From CAZXCK01 sp964639225 (GTDB lineage Bacteria; Chloroflexota; Anaerolineae; Aggregatilineales; Phototrophicaceae), in contig CAZXCK010000074.1 of the NCBI GenBank assembly GCA_964639225.1, positions 1 to 21,845 of the forward strand: a stretch of 21,845 bases of DNA. The letters are read 5' to 3'. The notes beneath the pieces are model-generated. The model ran no database searches. It was not told the DNA's origin and was given only the letters and a program-made list of their open reading frames with translations. Shown one piece after another: positions 7,304 to 15,820 of the stretch (position 1 is the stretch's first letter; each line of letters starts with the position of its first letter). The position numbers and the translations under genes were made by a program.

Positions 7304-8389
7304 TTACTTTTGCAGCAGATGCACCGACTCCTCGTCGAACGTCAGGCCGGCGGTGCGGCCCTCGGCGAAGATGCGCGCATCGCGCGGGTCCTGCTCCACC
7401 ACGACCAGCCGCTGGTCGTTGATGTTGACGATATACTCGATTTCAGAGCCGAGATACATCGCCTGCTCGACCGTCACCTGCGGCAGCGAGGGGTCGTCGC
7501 GCAGGGTGAGCGCCTCCGGTCGCAGCATGGCCACCACCGGCAGGTCGCCCTCCGGCGTGAACCACAGCCGCACCGAGCAGTCCTGGTTCAGGATGGTGAC
7601 GTTAGCCATACCGTTGCTGGCGGAGTGGATGAACGCATCGACGAAGTTGGCGCGCCCGATAAAGTCGGCTACAAAGCGCGTGGCCGGGTAGCGATAAATC
7701 TCGCTGGGCGAGCCGATCTGCTCGATGATGCCCTCGTTCATGACCACGATGCGGTCAGAGAGGGCCATCGCCTCGATCTGGTCGTGGGTGACGTACACGC
7801 TGGTGATGTCCAGGCGGCGCTGCAACTGGTGGATTTCGCTGCGCATCGACACGCGCAGCTTGGCGTCCAGGTTGGACAGCGGTTCGTCGAAGAGCAGGAT
7901 GGCCGGTTCCATGACCAGCGAGCGCGCCAGCGCCACACGCTGCTGCTGCCCGCCGGAGAGCTGGTTGGGGCGGCGGTCGCCCAAGCCTTGCAGGCCCATC
8001 AGATTGAGGGCGGCGGTCACCTGCTCGCGGATTTGGTGGCGTGGCAGGCGGCGCGTCTGCAGGCCGTAGCCCACGTTGTCGAAAACCGACATATGCGGGA
8101 ACAGCGCGTAATTCTGGAATACCAGCGCCATGTCGCGCTTGTTGGGCGGCTGGCTGGTGATATTCTGCCCGTTGAGCAGAATCGTGCCGCTGGTGGGCAT
8201 CTCAAAGCCGGCGATCAGGCGCAGCGTGGTTGTCTTGCCGCAGCCGGACGGTCCCAGCAGGGTGAGGAACTCGCCCCGATAGATATCGAGGGACACGCCG
8301 TTGACAGCGCGCACCGTCCCCTGGCCGCCGCGATCCTGAAACTCTTTGACGACATTATCCAGGCGCAGGCGAACTTCTCTGCTGTCCAT
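7304..8389 (-). CDS. ABC importer ATPase, Fe3+/polyamine/phosphonate type (FbpC/PotA-like)
   Basis: 361-residue cytosolic ATPase of the CUT1/MOI group. Walker A is GPSGCGKTT (46-54), the Q-loop is in LVFQNYALFPHMSVFDNV, the signature is LSGGQQQ (144-150), Walker B is ILLFDEPLSNLDAKLR (164-179), and the switch histidine is in VYVTHDQIEAMALSD. A TOBE regulatory domain follows from about residue 285 (VAMLRPEALTLR... to the end). Its ATG follows the permease TAA with no gap, so the two are translationally coupled. It is the last gene of a binding protein-permease-ATPase operon. The ATPase alone does not reveal the substrate. Iron(III), spermidine/putrescine and 2-aminoethylphosphonate systems all share this architecture. 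Confidence 0.93.
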   Translation of the reverse strand: MDSREVRLRLDNVVKEFQDRGGQGTVRAVNGVSLDIYRGEFLTLLGPSGCGKTTTLRLIAGFEMPTSGTILLNGQNITSQPPNKRDMALVFQNYALFPHMSVFDNVGYGLQTRRLPRHQIREQVTAALNLMGLQGLGDRRPNQLSGGQQQRVALARSLVMEPAILLFDEPLSNLDAKLRVSMRSEIHQLQRRLDITSVYVTHDQIEAMALSDRIVVMNEGIIEQIGSPSEIYRYPATRFVADFIGRANFVDAFIHSASNGMANVTILNQDCSVRLWFTPEGDLPVVAMLRPEALTLRDDPSLPQVTVEQAMYLGSEIEYIVNINDQRLVVVEQDPRDARIFAEGRTAGLTFDEESVHLLQK

Positions 8390-10126
8390 TTACAAACCCC
8401 CTTCTATACGCCGTTCGGCCCCGGTCTGCGAGCCGACCAGCACATACAGTACACCGATGGCCACCATCACAATCAGGATCAGGATCACGCAGTAGGCGAA
8501 GGCGTTGCCGTAGCGCCCGTTCTCCACCTCGTTGAGAATCTGCGCGGTCATGATTTTCGTCTGCGGTGTGGTGAGGAAGATGATAGCGGAGATGGTGGTC
8601 ATCGACCGGGCGAAAGCGTAGATCAGACCCGCCAAAAAAGCCGGGCGGATGAGCGGCAGCGTGATTTTGCGGAAGGTGCGGGCATTATCGGCCCCCAGGC
8701 TGATGGACGCCTCTTCGATAGAGGGGTCAATCTGCGACAGGGCCGCCGTGCCAGCGCGCAGCGCGGCGGGCGTGCTGCGCACGATAAAGACCAGCACGAT
8801 GGCCACCGCCCCACCAAACATAGCCCGGCCCCCGGTCAGTTTGGGGAAGAGGGTCACCTCGCCCAGCACCGGCAGATTGACCACTGTCGCCGTGTTGAAC
8901 ATCAGCACATAACCGATGCCGATAATCGTACCGGGCACGGCGATGCCCAGCATGGTGCCGAAGTCCAGCCCGCTGCGCCCGAAGAAATCCTTACGCACCA
9001 CCAGATAGGCGATAATCATGCCGATGAGACCGGCGATGGGGGTGGAGATGAGGGCCAGGCGGGTGGTATCGGCCATAGCCTGCGCGCCGATGCCGTTGAT
9101 GACGAAGTCGAAGTTGTCCAGCGTGAAGGTGTTACGCACGCCCGGCACCTGCAGGAAGCCACCGGCGAAGATCATGCCATAGATGAGGCCGATGAGCAGG
9201 CAGATGGCCATCACCAGCCCGAACAGCGGCCACTTGACCAGCGGGTGGTTAATGGTCTGCGGCGTGCCGGACGGCTTGCCAGTCACCGTGACGACGCTGG
9301 TCCGGCTCACCCAGTAACGCTGCAACAGGAACACCGACAGCGATGGGACGAGCAGAATCACCGACAGCACCGCCGCGCCGGTGGTATCGTACAGGCCGAT
9401 AATCGTCACGTAGATGCGGCTGGCCAGCACTTCGTAGTTGCCAGCCATCACCAGCGGATTGCCCAGGTCGGCGATGGCCTCGACGAACAGCAGCAGAAAC
9501 GAGCTGGCGATGCCGGGAATGAGCATGGGCACAGTGACTGTGCGGAAGACGCGCCACTTGTTCGCGCCCAGGTTGGTGGCGGCTTCGTCCAGGGCGGGGT
9601 CCAGCGCCTGCATCATGCCGCGCAGGTTGAGGTAGGCGATGGTGAAAAACGACATGGACATCACCAGCACCAGACCGTCCAGGCCGTAGATGTCGTAGCG
9701 CAAGCCAAAAATGTCGTGCGAGATCATGCCGTTGCGTCCGAACAGGACAATGGTGGCGGTGGCGACGGCGAAGGGCGGCGAGATGACCGGAACCAGCGCG
9801 ATGATGTGCATGAAGCGCTTGAAGGGGACATCGAGCTTGACCTGTACAAAAGCGAACAGAAAGCCCACCGCCGTACCGACCAACCCCACCAGCGCGCCCA
9901 TCACCAGCGTGTTACGGATAATGTTCAGATAAACCTGCGACGTCAGATAACGCTCGAATAAGGGTACACCGTCTTCGGAAAAGCTTTCACCGATCATCGC
10001 CGACAGCGGCAGAATAATGGCGACGATCACAAAAAAGACCATCAGCGCCAGCACAATGGCCAGCAGCGGATCGCGCGTGATGACACGCACGCGGTTGACC
10101 TGTTGTTGTAGACTTATGGCTGCCAA
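8390..10126 (-). CDS. Fused double ABC permease, FbpB-like
   Basis: About 578-residue inner-membrane permease with two BPD_transp_1 halves in one chain, as in FbpB/SfuB iron transporters. Each half carries an EAA coupling loop: EAATNLGANKWRVFRTVTVP in the first and EEASISLGADNARTFRKITLP in the second. Roughly twelve hydrophobic helices are visible. The frame opens at a TTG at 10144, but that codon lies in the T run of the preceding hairpin. The TTG at 10126 has CAGGAG six bases upstream and gives an N-terminus LAAISLQQQVNRVRV, so 10126 was chosen. The stop abuts the ATPase start. It works with the binding protein at 10213-11316 and the ATPase at 7304-8389. Confidence 0.9.
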   Translation of the reverse strand: MAAISLQQQVNRVRVITRDPLLAIVLALMVFFVIVAIILPLSAMIGESFSEDGVPLFERYLTSQVYLNIIRNTLVMGALVGLVGTAVGFLFAFVQVKLDVPFKRFMHIIALVPVISPPFAVATATIVLFGRNGMISHDIFGLRYDIYGLDGLVLVMSMSFFTIAYLNLRGMMQALDPALDEAATNLGANKWRVFRTVTVPMLIPGIASSFLLLFVEAIADLGNPLVMAGNYEVLASRIYVTIIGLYDTTGAAVLSVILLVPSLSVFLLQRYWVSRTSVVTVTGKPSGTPQTINHPLVKWPLFGLVMAICLLIGLIYGMIFAGGFLQVPGVRNTFTLDNFDFVINGIGAQAMADTTRLALISTPIAGLIGMIIAYLVVRKDFFGRSGLDFGTMLGIAVPGTIIGIGYVLMFNTATVVNLPVLGEVTLFPKLTGGRAMFGGAVAIVLVFIVRSTPAALRAGTAALSQIDPSIEEASISLGADNARTFRKITLPLIRPAFLAGLIYAFARSMTTISAIIFLTTPQTKIMTAQILNEVENGRYGNAFAYCVILILIVMVAIGVLYVLVGSQTGAERRIEGGL

Positions 10127-10145
10127 GATAGGCTCCTGATACAAA

Positions 10146-10179
10146 AATTAACCCCTACCCGCAAGAGCAGGGGTTAATT
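10146..10179 (-). terminator. Intercistronic hairpin with T run after the binding-protein gene
   Basis: A perfect 11-bp inverted repeat, AATTAACCCCT (10146-10156) with AGGGGTTAATT (10169-10179), lies between the binding protein and permease genes. Read on the - strand it ends in TTTTT, so it has terminator form. Inside this operon it probably lets through only part of the transcripts, favouring binding protein over permease and ATPase, and it parallels the hairpin at 3599-3629. Confidence 0.75.
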
Positions 10180-10212
10180 GTCCTTCGAAATAGGCGTCGC
10201 GCCTTGCCGTTG

Positions 10213-11316
10213 CTAGTTGGCAGGCTCGGTGGCGACCTCGGCGTCGAAGCGCTCGGTGATGGCAACGCGGTTCATGCCAGCGGCTTCGAAGTTATAGTCA
10301 ATCACGTTGATCTCGGTCAGGTTAACCGCCAGGTCAGAGATGGCCGCATCCGGGTTGGTGGGGAGCTGCAGGGAGTTAACCGTCGGGCCAATTTCCTGCG
10401 CTTCGGCGGTCAGCGCCCAGTCGTACCACAGGCGGGCAGCTTCCGGCTCTGGGCCGTTGGCGATGATGCCCATGCCACCGATTTCGTAACCAGTGCCTTC
10501 TTCGGGGAAGGTGGTGACCAGGATGCCATCGAAGCCCTCTTCCTGGAGCTTGACGCAGTCATGCGAGAAGATGATGGCCGTGGCGATTTCGCCCTGGCCA
10601 GCCAGCGTACCGGGGGCCGAGCCGGAGCGGGTGTACTGGAGAATGTTGTTGTTCAGTTCCAGGAAGTATTCAAAAGCGTTGTCCACAGCCGCTTCGGTGG
10701 GGAAGCCATCTTCATCGTAGCCGGTGCCCTCTTCTTCGGCTTCCAGTTCGTCCGCTTCGAGCTGGACGATGGTCCAGAAGGCGGTGAAGGCCGTGCCAGA
10801 GGTGGCCGGGTGGGCCATCGCCACGCCACTGCTCATCTCAGGGGCCAGCAGGTCTTCCCAGGAAGTCGGGGCATCGACACCCAGCTCTTCCAGGATTTCA
10901 AGGTTGGAGCAGAAGCCCAGCGCGCCGACGTAAACGCCGGTCCAGGTGCCGTTTTCGGCGTCACGGTACAGCTCAGGGATGTCTTCCGCGTTGGGCGAGA
11001 AGTAGCTGTCCAGCAGACCTTCTTCAGCGGCGGCGATAAACGCATCGGCGGGGCCGCCCCACCATACCGAGAATTCCGGGTCTTCCTGCGAAGCGCGCAG
11101 GCGGGCCAGCGATTCGCCAGAGGACATGCGGACGTAGTTGGTCGAAATGCCGGTCTCTTCCTCGAAAGCCTGCGTCATAGCCACACACCAGTCTTCCTGT
11201 GGCGTACACAGCACGGTGAGTGTGTCTTCCTGCGCGGCGATGGGGGCTACAGCCAGCACCAGCATCGTCGCCAGCAGAAACAGCACCATAAACAGCGGTC
11301 TTTTGAACGTTTTCAT
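10213..11316 (-). CDS. ABC transporter substrate-binding protein, Fe3+/AfuA/PhnS-like family
   Basis: 367-residue exported solute-binding protein (family 1, type II fold). The start is the ATG at 11316: it has AAGGAGTG upstream and begins the signal peptide MKTFKRPLFMV...APIAA, cut before QEDT with no lipobox cysteine. The frame is open a further 17 codons upstream, but that stretch has no signal-peptide character. TLTVLCTPQEDWCVAMTQAF, the SSGESLARL ligand loop, FSVWWGGPADAFIAAAEEG and the PATSGTAFTAFW segment are characteristic of the AfuA/FbpA/PhnS group. The paired tyrosines used by FbpA to bind iron are not seen, so ferric iron is doubtful. Two cysteines eight residues apart near the N-terminus may form a disulfide. 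It is the first gene of its operon. Confidence 0.88.
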   Translation of the reverse strand: MKTFKRPLFMVLFLLATMLVLAVAPIAAQEDTLTVLCTPQEDWCVAMTQAFEEETGISTNYVRMSSGESLARLRASQEDPEFSVWWGGPADAFIAAAEEGLLDSYFSPNAEDIPELYRDAENGTWTGVYVGALGFCSNLEILEELGVDAPTSWEDLLAPEMSSGVAMAHPATSGTAFTAFWTIVQLEADELEAEEEGTGYDEDGFPTEAAVDNAFEYFLELNNNILQYTRSGSAPGTLAGQGEIATAIIFSHDCVKLQEEGFDGILVTTFPEEGTGYEIGGMGIIANGPEPEAARLWYDWALTAEAQEIGPTVNSLQLPTNPDAAISDLAVNLTEINVIDYNFEAAGMNRVAITERFDAEVATEPAN

Positions 11317-11348
11317 GAATGTAACACTCCTTGTATCTCGGACCATTC

Positions 11349-11362
11349 GGCGATGGATCGCC
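11349..11362. promoter_or_regulatory. Palindrome upstream of the binding-protein gene (candidate operator)
   Basis: GGCGAT-GG-ATCGCC is a perfect 6-bp-arm palindrome 33 bases before the binding-protein start. It lies between that start and an AT-rich stretch (about 11371-11410) that probably contains the promoter. It could be a repressor site or a 5' untranslated hairpin. No matching copy was noticed elsewhere in the window. Confidence 0.35.
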
Positions 11363-11441
11363 AACATGAAAAATACCTAAAAATTGTTAAATTTTGTTTA
11401 AGGAATTTAACCGTGTGCATTAAGTGCCCTTCATGGTCAGA

Positions 11442-14400
11442 TTAGGGTACGGTTGGCGTGGGTGTTGGCTGCGGAAACGGTGTGCGTGTGGGCGGCGGCA
11501 CGCCACCCTCGCACAGCGGCGTCAGGTTGAACTGTTCGCGGTCCTCGCAGGTGGGCTGCGGCACAAACCGGTTGTGATAAGCCCAGGCGATGAGGTCCTG
11601 CGGGCGCAGCAGGGCGCGCCACTCGCGGATGGTGGCGTCGGTCATGCCGGTGAGAATAGTCAGGCCGTCAGGGTCAAAGCGCACACTGCGAAAAGAAGCG
11701 GCGCTGCCGGGTATGATGTAACGGCGCACCTCAAAACCGCTGGCCAGGTCCCACAGGCGCAGCGTGCGATCACGCGAGCCGGACGCCAGCAGCGCGCCAT
11801 CCGGGCTGAAGTCCACGTCCTGCACGGTGCGGTCGTGCCCCAGAATACGGCGCACGACGCCGGTGGGCTGGTAGCGCGAATCGCCAGTCGTATCCCATAC
11901 GATGATGGCGCCGTCGTTGGCGCCGGTCGCCAGCCGCTGCCCGGAACGGTCGAAATGTGCGGTCAGCACGGCGTCGGCATGGCCTTTGAATTCCTGGATG
12001 ACACGCCCGCTGTCGATGCTCCACAACAGGGCCACGCCATCGTTACCCGCCGAGGCAAAACGCTCGCCATCCGGACTCACGGAGACGTCCCAGGCGGCGC
12101 CGGTGTGGCCGGGCGCGTCCTTCTGCAACTGAGGACCATAGCGGCGCACAATATCTCCGGTTTCGATGTCCCACAGCACGATGCTGCCATCCAGCGCGCC
12201 GGATAGCGCCCGTCTGCCATTTGGCAGCAGCGCCACGCTGACCAGCGGACCGGGCCGCAGTTCGTCGCGCAGGGTGAGCCGGGGCTGGCCGCTGGCCACA
12301 TCCCATACGATCAGGCTGCCGTCCTGCGACACCGAGATCGCTGTCGTCTGGTCGGCACTCAGATCGACGTCATAGACCGGGCCGCTGTGCCCCTGGAATT
12401 CCTGGACTGTCTGGCCGGTGTCGCGTTCCCACAGGCGCAGCGTGCTGTCGAACGAGCCGGAGAGCACCGAACGTCCATCGGCGCTGTACACGGCGGTGAT
12501 GGTGCGGGCGTTCACGTCGAGGCTGTGCCCCTCGTAACGCCGGACCTCGTCGCCGCGCTGTAAATCCCACAGGCGGGCGGTGCCATCCGCCGACGCGGTG
12601 AGGATCAGCGTATTGCTGTCCGCGTACTGCACGCGCTGGACGGCCTGCGTGTGTTCGGCGTAGATGGCGGTCTGCTGGGTGGTGAACGGATTCCACAAGC
12701 GCACGGACGCATCATCGCCGCCGCTGGCGAAACTGCGCCCGTCCGGCGCATAGGCCACCGCGAGAACGGCCCCCTCATGCCCGTCAAAGACACGCACCTG
12801 CCCGCCCGTGTTCAGATTCCACATGCGAACCGTGCCGTCATCAGAGGCGGTGAGTCCCTGCGCGGCGCTGACCGGGCTGAAGGCGACGGCGTTCACCGCG
12901 CCCTCGTGGCCTTGCAGCGTCTGCAGCAGCTCGCCATCGAGGGTCCACAGGCGGGCCACACCGCCGCTGTGTCCGGTGAGCACTCGCTCGCCATCCGGGC
13001 GGATGTCCACGCTGATGACAGCCCCCTGCCCGCCGCTGTACACCGTCAGGATGCGCCCGGTCGCCAGTTCCCAGCGGATGGTCTGGCCGTCGGCGCTGGC
13101 CGCCAGCAGATAGGCGCCGTCCGCGCTGAAGGTGAGCGCGCTGACGAGGTCGGTGGGGCCGGAAAGTTCGCGCAGCAGTTCGCCGTCCGCAGTCCACAGC
13201 AGCACGCGCCCGTCGGCATCGCCGCTGGCGATCACCTGCTGGTCGGGACTGACGGCCAGGCTCCAGATGGTGGCGGAATGGCCGCCCGAACTGCCAGTGC
13301 CGAAGCGATTTAGCTCCTCACCGCTGGCCACGTCCCAGACCACAATTTCGTTGCTGCTGGTGGTGAGCGCCTGGCCTTCGGCTGGCAGCAGCGCGGCGGC
13401 ATAGACGTTGGTCCCGGCCTGGTCGAAGAGCTGGCGCGTGCCCGGCGCGAACACGATGTCGGCCAGTGTGCGCTGGGCCTGCGGTGGCGGGTTCTCAACC
13501 TCGTTGGCATTGACGGCCAGCAGCAGCGCCATTTCGTTATCCTGGTCGGCGCGGGCCTGATTGGCACCGGACGCGAGCACCAGACTCAGGGCGCGGCGTT
13601 CGTTGGCGACGGCGCGCTGCTCGTTGGCGACGGCGGTCCCCAGCGCGGCCTGCTCGCCGGCCAGGGCTTCCTGGGCGCGCTGCTCGCTGTTGACGGCCAG
13701 CAGAATCAGGGCGATGGCCGCCACCAGGCCGACGATCAACACGCCGACGGTGCTGCGCAGCCGGTTGGCCGCTTTGCGCTGCAGAGCCAGCTCACGCTCG
13801 ACCTGCAACTGGCGTCGCTGCTCGCGGCGGGCGTTCTCCTCGATGCTGGCCTGGATGAATTCGCGCTGGAGCGGGGTGGCGTCGGCTTCCTGGAGCCACG
13901 CCTGCGCCCGCAGCAGACGATTGCCCACCAACAGATAGGCGACATCGCCGCCACCCTGCCGCCAGTCCTGGGCGGCCTGAAGCAATTCCGTGCCCTGGCG
14001 CAACTGCTCCACATCCTCGGCGACCCAACCCCGGAAGCGTTCCCACTCGCGGACGAGCGCCTCGTGGCCGATCTCGATCATCACGGTGGGGACGGCGTCC
14101 TCATCAGAGCTGGAGCCAATCTGGCGGCTGGCGATGAGCAGGCGCGTCTCGGCAGCGGTCAGCAGATCGAGCAGCTCCTGCACGGCCTGGTCTGGCACAT
14201 CGCGGAACACCAGGTCGGCCCGCTCGACTTTGCGCCGGGTGGCCTCGCCCGTCTCGCTGACCTCGACCAGACGCAGCAGCACGCGCCGCATAATCGCCTG
14301 CTGGGCGCTGCCCATGCGCAGGTAAATATCCTCGGCGTGGCGGGCCAGCGCCTGACGCACGCCACCGATGGCGTCGTAAGCCTCCGTCGTCAGGTAGATG

Positions 14401-15617
14401 CCGTCACGGCGCTGGTACAGCTCTTTGAGGGCGTATTGCAGCAGCGGCAGCGAACCAGGCTCACGGCGCACATCATCGAGGATGCGCTGTGGCAGGCCGT
14501 CGTCGTAGACCAGCCCCACCGCCTGCGCTGGCCCCTCGATGGCGCGCAGCAGTTCGACGGCGGTCATCTCGGCGACGATAATCATGTTTTCCTGCTCGAA
14601 CAGCTCGGCCAGCGCCGGAAAGCCGCTGAGCCGGTCGAAGAAGTCGGCGCGCATGGTGATGACGATCATGGCGCGCCCGCCGGGTTCGGTGGCGGCGTGT
14701 TCCAGCAGATTCAGGAACTTCTCGCGTTCGGCGGGGCCAGCACGGGTGAACACTTCCTCAAACTGATCGACGACCAGCAGCAGCCGGGCGTCCTCGTGTG
14801 CGCCAGCCAGCGCCATGTCGATCACGTCGTCTATGCGCTCAACGCCTTCGCCGAGCATACGGGTGATGTCGGCGGACTGCGCGCTTTCGATCAACGGGGC
14901 CAGCCGCTGCGCCAGCGCCTCGACCGGGCTGCCGCCAGGCATGAAGATCGACATGCGCCAGTGCTCGCTGGCGGGCAGTGCTCCCCGGCGCAGGGTAGGC
15001 ATGATGCCAGCGCGCACCAGCGAGCTTTTGCCGCTGCCGCTGGCCCCCACCACCGCCAGAAAGCGCGTGGGGCGGTCCTGGCGCAGCCGCTGCAAGGATT
15101 TCTCGATGAGGCGCTCGCGCCCGAAGAAGAAATGCGCATCCGTCTGCTGGAAGGCTTCGAGTCCCTTAAACGGGTTGGGGATGGCGGCCACATCGACCAC
15201 GTCGTAAGCGCCCACCCGACGCCTGCCGGGCAGCGCCTGCAGCAGTTCCGGGAAGGCGGCTTCGTAGCGCCCCTCGAACTGGATGAAATGCACATCCAGC
15301 AGCCAGCGCAGGGACTCGACGGTCTGAAGGTCTCCGAGGGCGTTTTCGACCATCACGGGGATGATGGTCTTTTTCTGCTGGCGGGCGCTCTCGATTTCGC
15401 GCTGGACCCATTCGCTGGCCACCGCCGGCGGCGACAGGCACACGATGACGATGCCCGACAGCTCGATGCCCCGGTAAATCTCTTCCTGCCACATTTCGCC
15501 GCCGTGAATCTGGCGGAAGTCCACCCATACTTCCATTCCGGCATCGCTCAGGTCGCGGGCCAGGCGTTCGGCAAAGCTTTTATTGCGCCGGGAATACGAT
15601 ACAAACACTTTTTCCAT
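11442..15617 (-). CDS. TIR-nSTAND1 NTPase-transmembrane-WD40 (14 repeats) receptor-like protein
   Basis: 1391-residue multidomain protein. Residues 1-95 are a TIR domain: KVFVSYSRRN opening, W31-V-D strand, then SPPAVASEWVQREIESA, where Glu74 in EWVQRE matches the catalytic glutamate of NAD-cleaving TIRs. At 148-170, NPFKGLEAFQQTDAHFFFGR marks an nSTAND1 NTPase with Walker A GASGSGKSS (191-199), Walker B LLVVDQFEE (280-288) and the closing GHEALVREW (518-526). A basic coiled segment (about 590-622) precedes one membrane helix (about 624-642), and an Ala/Glu-rich coil follows. Fourteen WD40 repeats span about 737-1335, and a Pro/Thr tail ends the chain. Basic residues before the helix predict the N-terminus inside and the propellers outside. 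Likely role: ligand sensing that drives TIR assembly, in defence or regulated signalling; the ligand is unknown. The start ATG has AGGA eight bases upstream. Confidence 0.9.
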   Translation of the reverse strand: MEKVFVSYSRRNKSFAERLARDLSDAGMEVWVDFRQIHGGEMWQEEIYRGIELSGIVIVCLSPPAVASEWVQREIESARQQKKTIIPVMVENALGDLQTVESLRWLLDVHFIQFEGRYEAAFPELLQALPGRRRVGAYDVVDVAAIPNPFKGLEAFQQTDAHFFFGRERLIEKSLQRLRQDRPTRFLAVVGASGSGKSSLVRAGIMPTLRRGALPASEHWRMSIFMPGGSPVEALAQRLAPLIESAQSADITRMLGEGVERIDDVIDMALAGAHEDARLLLVVDQFEEVFTRAGPAEREKFLNLLEHAATEPGGRAMIVITMRADFFDRLSGFPALAELFEQENMIIVAEMTAVELLRAIEGPAQAVGLVYDDGLPQRILDDVRREPGSLPLLQYALKELYQRRDGIYLTTEAYDAIGGVRQALARHAEDIYLRMGSAQQAIMRRVLLRLVEVSETGEATRRKVERADLVFRDVPDQAVQELLDLLTAAETRLLIASRQIGSSSDEDAVPTVMIEIGHEALVREWERFRGWVAEDVEQLRQGTELLQAAQDWRQGGGDVAYLLVGNRLLRAQAWLQEADATPLQREFIQASIEENARREQRRQLQVERELALQRKAANRLRSTVGVLIVGLVAAIALILLAVNSEQRAQEALAGEQAALGTAVANEQRAVANERRALSLVLASGANQARADQDNEMALLLAVNANEVENPPPQAQRTLADIVFAPGTRQLFDQAGTNVYAAALLPAEGQALTTSSNEIVVWDVASGEELNRFGTGSSGGHSATIWSLAVSPDQQVIASGDADGRVLLWTADGELLRELSGPTDLVSALTFSADGAYLLAASADGQTIRWELATGRILTVYSGGQGAVISVDIRPDGERVLTGHSGGVARLWTLDGELLQTLQGHEGAVNAVAFSPVSAAQGLTASDDGTVRMWNLNTGGQVRVFDGHEGAVLAVAYAPDGRSFASGGDDASVRLWNPFTTQQTAIYAEHTQAVQRVQYADSNTLILTASADGTARLWDLQRGDEVRRYEGHSLDVNARTITAVYSADGRSVLSGSFDSTLRLWERDTGQTVQEFQGHSGPVYDVDLSADQTTAISVSQDGSLIVWDVASGQPRLTLRDELRPGPLVSVALLPNGRRALSGALDGSIVLWDIETGDIVRRYGPQLQKDAPGHTGAAWDVSVSPDGERFASAGNDGVALLWSIDSGRVIQEFKGHADAVLTAHFDRSGQRLATGANDGAIIVWDTTGDSRYQPTGVVRRILGHDRTVQDVDFSPDGALLASGSRDRTLRLWDLASGFEVRRYIIPGSAASFRSVRFDPDGLTILTGMTDATIREWRALLRPQDLIAWAYHNRFVPQPTCEDREQFNLTPLCEGGVPPPTRTPFPQPTPTPTVP
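11615..13409 (-). repeat. Fourteen tandem WD40 repeats (protein level)
   Basis: Fourteen diverged units of about 40-46 residues, each with an H...V..V.FSPDG..L.SG..DG.....W-like pattern, for example HEGAVLAVAYAPDGRSFASG and HDRTVQDVDFSPDGALLASG. Fourteen is twice seven, so two complete propellers are likely. Boundaries are approximate. The units are too diverged at DNA level to be a recent amplification. Confidence 0.85.
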
Positions 15618-15656
15618 CAGCTTTTTCCTGCGCGTCCGGGTACGGTTTCTTCACCC

Positions 15657-15662
15657 ATTATA
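15657..15662 (-). promoter_or_regulatory. Candidate -10 box of the TIR-receptor gene
   Basis: A consensus TATAAT reads on the - strand 40 bases before the receptor start, in the divergent intergenic region. No convincing -35 hexamer sits 16-18 bases further upstream, so the promoter may be weak or activator-dependent. Confidence 0.4.
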
Positions 15663-15820
15663 ACGGCTTCTGCCAGAATGCGATGAGGGCGTGGGGTTTG
15701 TGGTGTATGTGGCGTTGGCCCTTCATAGTTTTCTAAGCGGCGGTCAAGGTCTGCGTTAAGGTTGGGTTGATACCATGCAGGCCGAAAAGTCAGTGTTGGA
15801 TGGAAAGCGGGGAAATCCGT

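Noticed and set aside
7310..9961. 883-codon open frame on the + strand opposite the permease and ATPase genes
   Set aside because: Its product is rich in His, Gln, Arg and Asp with no domain, typical of the antisense shadow of GC-rich genes. The - strand reading has full ABC motifs.
11615..13409. WD40 repeat array considered as a DNA repeat or CRISPR-like array
   Set aside because: Periodicity is about 120-135 bases, in frame and highly diverged at DNA level, so it is a protein repeat only.
14064..15686. 540-codon open frame on the + strand opposite the TIR/STAND domains
   Set aside because: No recognisable domain or ribosome site, and it mirrors the conserved - strand TIR and P-loop sequence.
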